Below, piece after piece: positions 25,537-29,051 of a stretch of 29,051 nucleotides of DNA. How positions within the stretch are numbered: the stretch's first letter is position 1; each line of letters opens with the position of its first letter. Below the pieces are notes generated by a model. The model was not told the origin of the DNA. It made no database searches and saw nothing but the letters and a program-made list of their open reading frames with translations. The stretch lies in assembly GCA_913051905.1 (NCBI GenBank), contig CAJXBY010000010.1:1-29051 (forward strand). The letters run 5' to 3'. The DNA comes from an uncultured Gammaproteobacteria bacterium (GTDB lineage Bacteria; Pseudomonadota; Gammaproteobacteria; Arenicellales; UBA868). A program made the position numbers and the translations under genes.

Positions 25537-25962
25537 TTACTCGGGCAGTAGTTCTCCGGAGCCCCCGAAATCTTCCGGAAAATCCTTGAACTTCGGCAAG
25601 CCGTCTTTGATAGGCAGTATGGTGCTTTCGTAATTGATATGAATAGCCGGCTTGAACTCCAGGTCCTTAAGCACCGAAGCATAAACATCAACCACGCCCA
25701 TGGGGCCGGCATCATGGTAAACATGACCACCACATTTTCTGCAAAAGGCCCGTTTGTGACCTTCAGAACTCGCGTAGCTCTCAACGTGTTCCTCGCCGTC
25801 GGTAACAGTCAATTTATCTGGCGCCCAGATGGCCGCACCATTCACCGGACTTGCTGACCAGGCGCGGCAGTCTTTACAGTGGCAGAGCAGCATGGCCATC
25901 GGGTCCCCCTCGACTTCGACAGTGACCGCACCGCACATACAACTTCCTGTATAGGTTGTCAT
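25537..25962 (-). CDS. GFA-family zinc-binding protein
   Basis: A 141-residue protein with the Cys pattern of the GFA (glutathione-dependent formaldehyde-activating enzyme-like) fold: C8 and C10 in GSCMCGAV, C27/C29/C32 in CHCKDCRAWS, and C74/C77 in AFCRKCGGHV. These bind structural and catalytic zinc. The name comes from one enzyme reported to speed S-hydroxymethylglutathione formation, and most members have no proven function. The ATG has AAGGAG ten bases upstream. It lies alone between the MFS gene and the nuclease gene, with gaps over 200 bases on both sides in which I see no gene or terminator. The fold is secure; the reaction is unknown. Confidence 0.9.
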   Translation of the reverse strand: MTTYTGSCMCGAVTVEVEGDPMAMLLCHCKDCRAWSASPVNGAAIWAPDKLTVTDGEEHVESYASSEGHKRAFCRKCGGHVYHDAGPMGVVDVYASVLKDLEFKPAIHINYESTILPIKDGLPKFKDFPEDFGGSGELLPE

Positions 25963-26179
25963 TCTTGGTTATCTCCTTGTGGTTTTCCCAATGCTTTCCC
26001 GCCCGGACGCTTATCGGGTTCGTATCCAAGTAGGACAGCAGCTAGCCTACCGTATCAATGGTTTCGTGTTGTACCACAAGCCGCCCTTTATCTCCACCTG
26101 GGCTATCGACGAGCCCGGAGTCACGTACTCTGCGCACAACTGCTGGCTGGCATCTTGTTTTCACCGACCTGCAGGGGTC

Positions 26180-27703
26180 TTATGCAGACATTGTCCTATC
26201 ATGACTCAGTGCCCGCAGGGCTTTTTGGATCTCCACCATCGCGAGGGTGTCCTGAGCGCAGTAATCCAGCAGCTGCTGCCGGTAGTCATCCGCCGCGTGC
26301 CCAGCGTAAACACCGTGCACAATCGCAGTAAAGACCCGTGCGGCCTCTGCGCCTTCTGCCACGCCATTCAGATCCGCATAACTCATCGAGGGCACTAGAA
26401 CGGGCAATACGTTCTTGATCGAGTACGTACCGGCATCCAGCGAACGCCTGGTGACAAATCCCGGATGACAGATATGGTCCCGCACCACCGGCAGCAGATC
26501 CACGACGTTATTCATAATCCCGCCAAGGTCTTCAGCAAGGTCGGTAAACATTTCGCAAAGAGTATTCAGTACGCCGAGTTCAAAATTCTTATTGTAGACC
26601 ACCACCGGCAGATTCTTGTGATCGATTGCCGCGATCAGCGCTTCTGCAAATGCCCGACCGGGATGAAGAACCCCCTCGGCAAGATACGCGTTGTGTGTCA
26701 GCACGCCACCCACATCTATAGCATGCACCGAGAACTGAAACGGTACCTGCTCGTAAGGACGTGTACCGGGGTAGACCGGGATTCCGGGCGCCATAGTCTC
26801 AAAGTCCATGTAGTAAGCCGGCGGCCCCAATGGGCTGAGCACATCGGCCAGGTCGTCTGAAACCCAGAGCTCACCCGAGGCAAGGCAGTTGAGCGCGAGA
26901 GCCTGCTTTTCAGGCAGATTGAAGTCCTCTGGAATATCGGGGATCGACTCAATGCCCTGTGCACGCAGCGCAGCCAGGCGGTTGGGGTGAATCCGGTATA
27001 AAAATCCTGTCCAGTCGTCCGGCTTTTCCCCCATGCAATGATCAAAATAATCACAGCGGTAAGGATTATTGCAAAGCGACTTGGTCGCGTAGACCGTCGG
27101 TGCCTCATCGCGCTCCACCACCTCGAACATTTGAAGAACGATATTCCCGACCTGGGCAAGGCGGTCCATCGCCTCGGCCGTCAGGTTTCGCCGACAGAGC
27201 ATCTCGGCCCAGACGATACCGTTATCATCCAGACAGTATTCAGCGTTGACGTGAATTAGTTCGACCGAGGTGATATCAATCCCGACACCTTTAAGCACAT
27301 AAAGCTGCACCGCAACGTCATCTACGTGACCCTTCTCCTCACTGGCCGATGTCGAAGATTTCACTTCCCGCAAACCCCAGCCGTTCTCAAGGCGTTCCAG
27401 AATATCCACCCGAATACGGATGTTCTGAAACTCAAAAGCTCCCTCAAAGATCGCGGCCGTATTCTCGGCCATTAGCTCTGCCGTTCGCGACACTGCGGCC
27501 CGATGTTCAAAGGGCTTTTCGGTGACTTCTACGCCACTAGGGAACAGCGCCCGGGCCCCACACCCGATACGGTGCCCCGTATCCAGCACCGAGAAAGGCA
27601 GTGCTTTTTCATACGATAGACGTTGATGACAGCCCAGCCAGAGTTTCTTCTCACAGCGTAGACCGTCGATGTAGCGAGACTTGGTAAGGTAGGTCCGAGT
27701 CAT
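26180..27703 (-). CDS. DUF2779 protein: Cas4/RecB-like nuclease joined to a DEDDy-type exonuclease
   Basis: A 507-residue protein with two apparent nuclease parts. The N-terminal half (about 1-225) has a Cas4-like layout: C17 in LRCEKKLWLG, D100 in RVDILE, E113 and K115 in REVKSST (PD-(D/E)XK-type site), and C211, C217 and C223 in a C-x5-C-x5-C cluster. Together these would complete an iron-sulfur site. The C-terminal half (about 296-500) has D300 and E302 in YYMDFETM, an exo II-like VVYNKNFE, and a Y-C-A-Q-D exo III motif ending at D485, matching the DEDDy form of RNase H-like 3'-5' exonucleases. TRPYEQVPFQ is typical of DUF2779. I start at the ATG at 27703; a TTG 21 bases upstream is possible. 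The domain reading is by eye; the biological role is unknown. Confidence 0.82.
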   Translation of the reverse strand: MTRTYLTKSRYIDGLRCEKKLWLGCHQRLSYEKALPFSVLDTGHRIGCGARALFPSGVEVTEKPFEHRAAVSRTAELMAENTAAIFEGAFEFQNIRIRVDILERLENGWGLREVKSSTSASEEKGHVDDVAVQLYVLKGVGIDITSVELIHVNAEYCLDDNGIVWAEMLCRRNLTAEAMDRLAQVGNIVLQMFEVVERDEAPTVYATKSLCNNPYRCDYFDHCMGEKPDDWTGFLYRIHPNRLAALRAQGIESIPDIPEDFNLPEKQALALNCLASGELWVSDDLADVLSPLGPPAYYMDFETMAPGIPVYPGTRPYEQVPFQFSVHAIDVGGVLTHNAYLAEGVLHPGRAFAEALIAAIDHKNLPVVVYNKNFELGVLNTLCEMFTDLAEDLGGIMNNVVDLLPVVRDHICHPGFVTRRSLDAGTYSIKNVLPVLVPSMSYADLNGVAEGAEAARVFTAIVHGVYAGHAADDYRQQLLDYCAQDTLAMVEIQKALRALSHDRTMSA

Positions 27704-27744
27704 ATCCGCCAGATACTCGCGCAATTAATCAACGACCTCAAGAC

Positions 27745-27750
27745 ATTACA
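27745..27750 (-). promoter_or_regulatory. Possible -10 element for the DUF2779 gene
   Basis: TGTAAT on the minus strand (one mismatch from consensus) would start a transcript near 27738, about 35 bases before the ATG at 27703. No good -35 is seen. The rest of the 187-base divergent gap holds no other gene. Confidence 0.3.
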
Positions 27751-27890
27751 CTACAGTCGGTACGGCAGCGACCCGATAAACTGTCGCCATATCAGCACTG
27801 CTCGCCCGCCGCGATGATCCTTCATGGATAAGCACGGAAGTTATGTTACAGTGGCCGGTGAGAAATCCTCAATAATTCAAGGAGATAAAA

Positions 27891-28247
27891 ATGGCGTCGA
27901 TAGAAGCGAAAGATTTTGCCACCGCGGCTGATGAAGTAATGACCCCCAACAATGCAAAGGTCGAAATGGTCAACGTTGGTGGCCAGAGGATTATGAAGCT
28001 CACGGCCCAACCCGGTTGGAAATGGTCAACCGACATCAAGCCGATGGTTGGCACAGAGAGTTGCGAAGCCAAACATATCGGCGTGATTGTGGAAGGCGAG
28101 ATCACCTGCCGCCATGACGACGGAACCGAAATCACCTATTCGGCCGGCAGTGCTTACGCGATCGAGCCAGGCCATGATGCCTGGGTTGAGGGCGATACGC
28201 CGGCCGTTGCCTACGAGTTTCATGGCGTCTGGGGCGAGAAGGGCTGA
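27891..28247 (+). CDS. Small single-domain cupin protein
   Basis: A 118-residue cytoplasmic beta-barrel protein. It has the family pattern PGWKWSTDIKP-x-VGTESCEA-x-H, then GVIVEGEITCRHDDGTE (cupin motif 1 region) and AGSAYAIEPGHDAWVEGD (motif 2 region). Members of this group are common in soil and marine bacteria; they may bind a metal or small ligand, but no reaction is established. The full HxH metal motif is not clear here. AAGGAG lies six bases before the ATG, an excellent ribosome binding site. It is divergent from the DUF2779 gene and is the last intact gene before the decayed integrase. A 13-bp repeat begins nine bases after its stop. Confidence 0.87.
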   Translation: MASIEAKDFATAADEVMTPNNAKVEMVNVGGQRIMKLTAQPGWKWSTDIKPMVGTESCEAKHIGVIVEGEITCRHDDGTEITYSAGSAYAIEPGHDAWVEGDTPAVAYEFHGVWGEKG

Positions 28248-28255
28248 TTCCACTC

Positions 28256-28268
28256 AACCGCAGTGGTG
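28256..28268. repeat. Left copy of a 13-bp direct repeat around the integrase remnant
   Basis: AACCGCAGTGGTG occurs here and again at 28932-28944 in the same orientation. The two copies enclose the broken integrase. This copy lies nine bases after the cupin stop. It may be an attachment-site core, or chance. Confidence 0.45.
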
Positions 28269-28374
28269 AATCGCACAGCAAAGATCTGCCGGGGTCTTGA
28301 CATCTAGAAATCCCTCCATCACTGCTGGTTGCGAGTGGAATATAAAACACTGTCCAAGTGAGCGGGGGCTGGTT

Positions 28375-28883
28375 TATTGCGAGAAACCGGCCTGCCGCAA
28401 GACCGTCTTATACCATGTTGCACTGGAGACAGGAATGCGTAGAGGCGAGATTCTCAACATCAAAAAGAGTCACATAGACTTTGCTCGTCAGACCCTTCTG
28501 ATTCCTCTTACAAAAACCGATACACCTCGTACTATCCCCTCTTTCTTCAATAGCAATAGAGGCTATTAGGAAGTAACTGAGAGGCTCTCAGAACGTGATT
28601 CCAATAGAGGAAACCACCCTCTTCTCATACCAACCAAGCAGTCTCAGTAAAGCCTTTCTACGGCTCTGTAGAAAGCATGGATTAGAGAATCTTCACTTCC
28701 ATGATCTGCGTCATGAAGCCACATCAAGATTCTTTGAAAAAGGTTTAAATCCTGTAGAGGTGGCGACCATTACAGGCCACAAAGATGTTGATGCGATACA
28801 CCCATTTAAGAGCAGAAGATTTGGTGGAGAGGTTGGATTGGTTATTGCAAACACTCCACCAACACAGTGAACTTCTTGGCTAA
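28375..28883 (+). pseudogene. Broken, 5'-truncated tyrosine integrase
   Basis: The catalytic domain of a phage-type tyrosine recombinase can be read only by changing frame several times. In order, the pieces are LYHVALETGMRRGEILNI with the first catalytic Arg and TKTDTPRTIP with the Lys (frame 1); LSSIAIEAIRK (frame 2); VTERLSE (frame 1); and IPIEETTLFSYQ through HFHDLRHEATSRFF (His/Arg box) to TITGHKDVD (frame 2). The last is RYTHLRAEDLVERLD with the Tyr nucleophile, reaching a stop at 28881-28883 (frame 3). Frame breaks lie near 28540, 28573, 28594 and 28792. The N-terminal core-binding domain is missing. The sequence is more AT-rich than the genes to the left, in keeping with transfer. It cannot make active enzyme unless these are sequencing errors. 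The 5' limit is approximate. Confidence 0.85.
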
Positions 28884-28899
28884 TCGCCCAACCAATGAA

Positions 28900-29051
28900 T
28901 TAGCGAGGAGCGACAATTTCACCTCGATTGTAACCGCAGTGGTGTGCATGAAATTTTGCGCCCCATGCAGACAGAGCATCTATTGCATCTGGCTTTGCAT
29001 TTCCCAAGCATAAGACGCTTGTTATATCGACATGCTCAAAAACCTCTGACG
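28900..29051 (-). CDS. C-terminal end of an unknown minus-strand protein, cut by the window edge
   Basis: The minus strand is open from the right edge to a TAA at 28900-28902, giving 49 residues that include VDITSVLCLGNAKPDAIDAL, then AWGAKFHAHHCGYNRGEIV. The composition and secondary-structure-like pattern look like a real protein, but I do not recognise it and the start is outside the window. It is convergent with the integrase remnant. The right copy of the 13-bp repeat (28932-28944) lies within it, encoding the HHCG part. It could itself be a fragment. Confidence 0.4.
   Translation of the reverse strand, partial: SEVFEHVDITSVLCLGNAKPDAIDALSAWGAKFHAHHCGYNRGEIVAPR
28932..28944. repeat. Right copy of the 13-bp direct repeat
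   Basis: AACCGCAGTGGTG is identical to 28256-28268 and in the same orientation, 676 bases away. The bases on either side of the two copies differ. Confidence 0.45.

Noticed and set aside
25963..26179. Possible small gene on either strand between the GFA and DUF2779 genes
   Set aside because: The plus-strand frame runs on into antisense of the nuclease gene and the minus-strand frames are short; none has a good start site or a recognisable sequence.
28250..28266. CCACT and AGTGG hairpin after the cupin stop as a terminator
   Set aside because: The stem is only five bases with no T tract; it is better noted as overlapping the direct repeat.
28297..28302. Perfect TTGACA as a promoter -35 before the integrase remnant
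   Set aside because: No -10-like hexamer is found 16-18 bases downstream.

Overview
The window looks like a piece of gammaproteobacterial chromosome. The best evidence is the set of E. coli-like housekeeping genes: dapE, infA, rpmB-rpmG and coaBC-dut, with rpmBG and coaBC-dut arranged divergently as in enterobacteria. TonB-type, DegP/MucD-type, Sel1/SH3 and lipoprotein genes point to a Gram-negative envelope. The sequence is moderately GC-rich and dense in genes, and many starts are TTG or GTG. I see no rRNA, tRNA, CRISPR array or intact insertion sequence.

Layout. (1) 57-1211: a TonB-family protein. (2) 1276-3715, minus: a glutaryl-CoA dehydrogenase followed by a CaiB-type CoA transferase, a glutarate/glutaryl-CoA catabolic pair. 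(3) 3785-7881, plus: a TerC/YjbE-type membrane protein overlapping a Sel1-repeat/SH3 exported protein, then a TPR protein and an L,D-transpeptidase; this reads as an envelope cluster. (4) 7897-8838, minus: a GhrA-like hydroxyacid dehydrogenase. (5) 9035-13957, plus: dapE, a DegP/MucD-type protease and an OmpR-type response regulator/histidine kinase pair. (6) 14220-18014: infA, an acyl desaturase with a long C-terminal extension, rpmB-rpmG on the minus strand, and coaBC-dut. (7) 18085-19677, minus: a cytoplasmic gamma-glutamyltransferase-family enzyme.

From about 19.7 kb the window becomes more accessory. It holds an unrecognised 90-residue protein with a good promoter and a GC-rich hairpin leader, an orphan FetB-like permease, a small conserved TPR-like protein, and a lipoprotein with two beta-type repeat domains beside an AT-rich gap. 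These are followed by a phytanoyl-CoA dioxygenase-family oxygenase with a structured promoter, an MFS transporter, a GFA-family zinc protein, a DUF2779-type protein combining a Cas4-like nuclease with a DEDDy-type exonuclease, and a small cupin. The right end holds a tyrosine integrase broken by several frameshifts, bracketed by a 13-bp direct repeat, and the C-terminal end of an unknown minus-strand gene cut by the window edge. This right end is AT-richer and looks like the remains of an integrated element.

The points most worth a second look are the DUF2779 dual nuclease, the decayed integrase with its flanking repeat, the paired palindromes at the oxygenase promoter, the desaturase C-terminal extension, and the internally duplicated SH3 protein. 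No complete multi-gene system that I could call new is visible.
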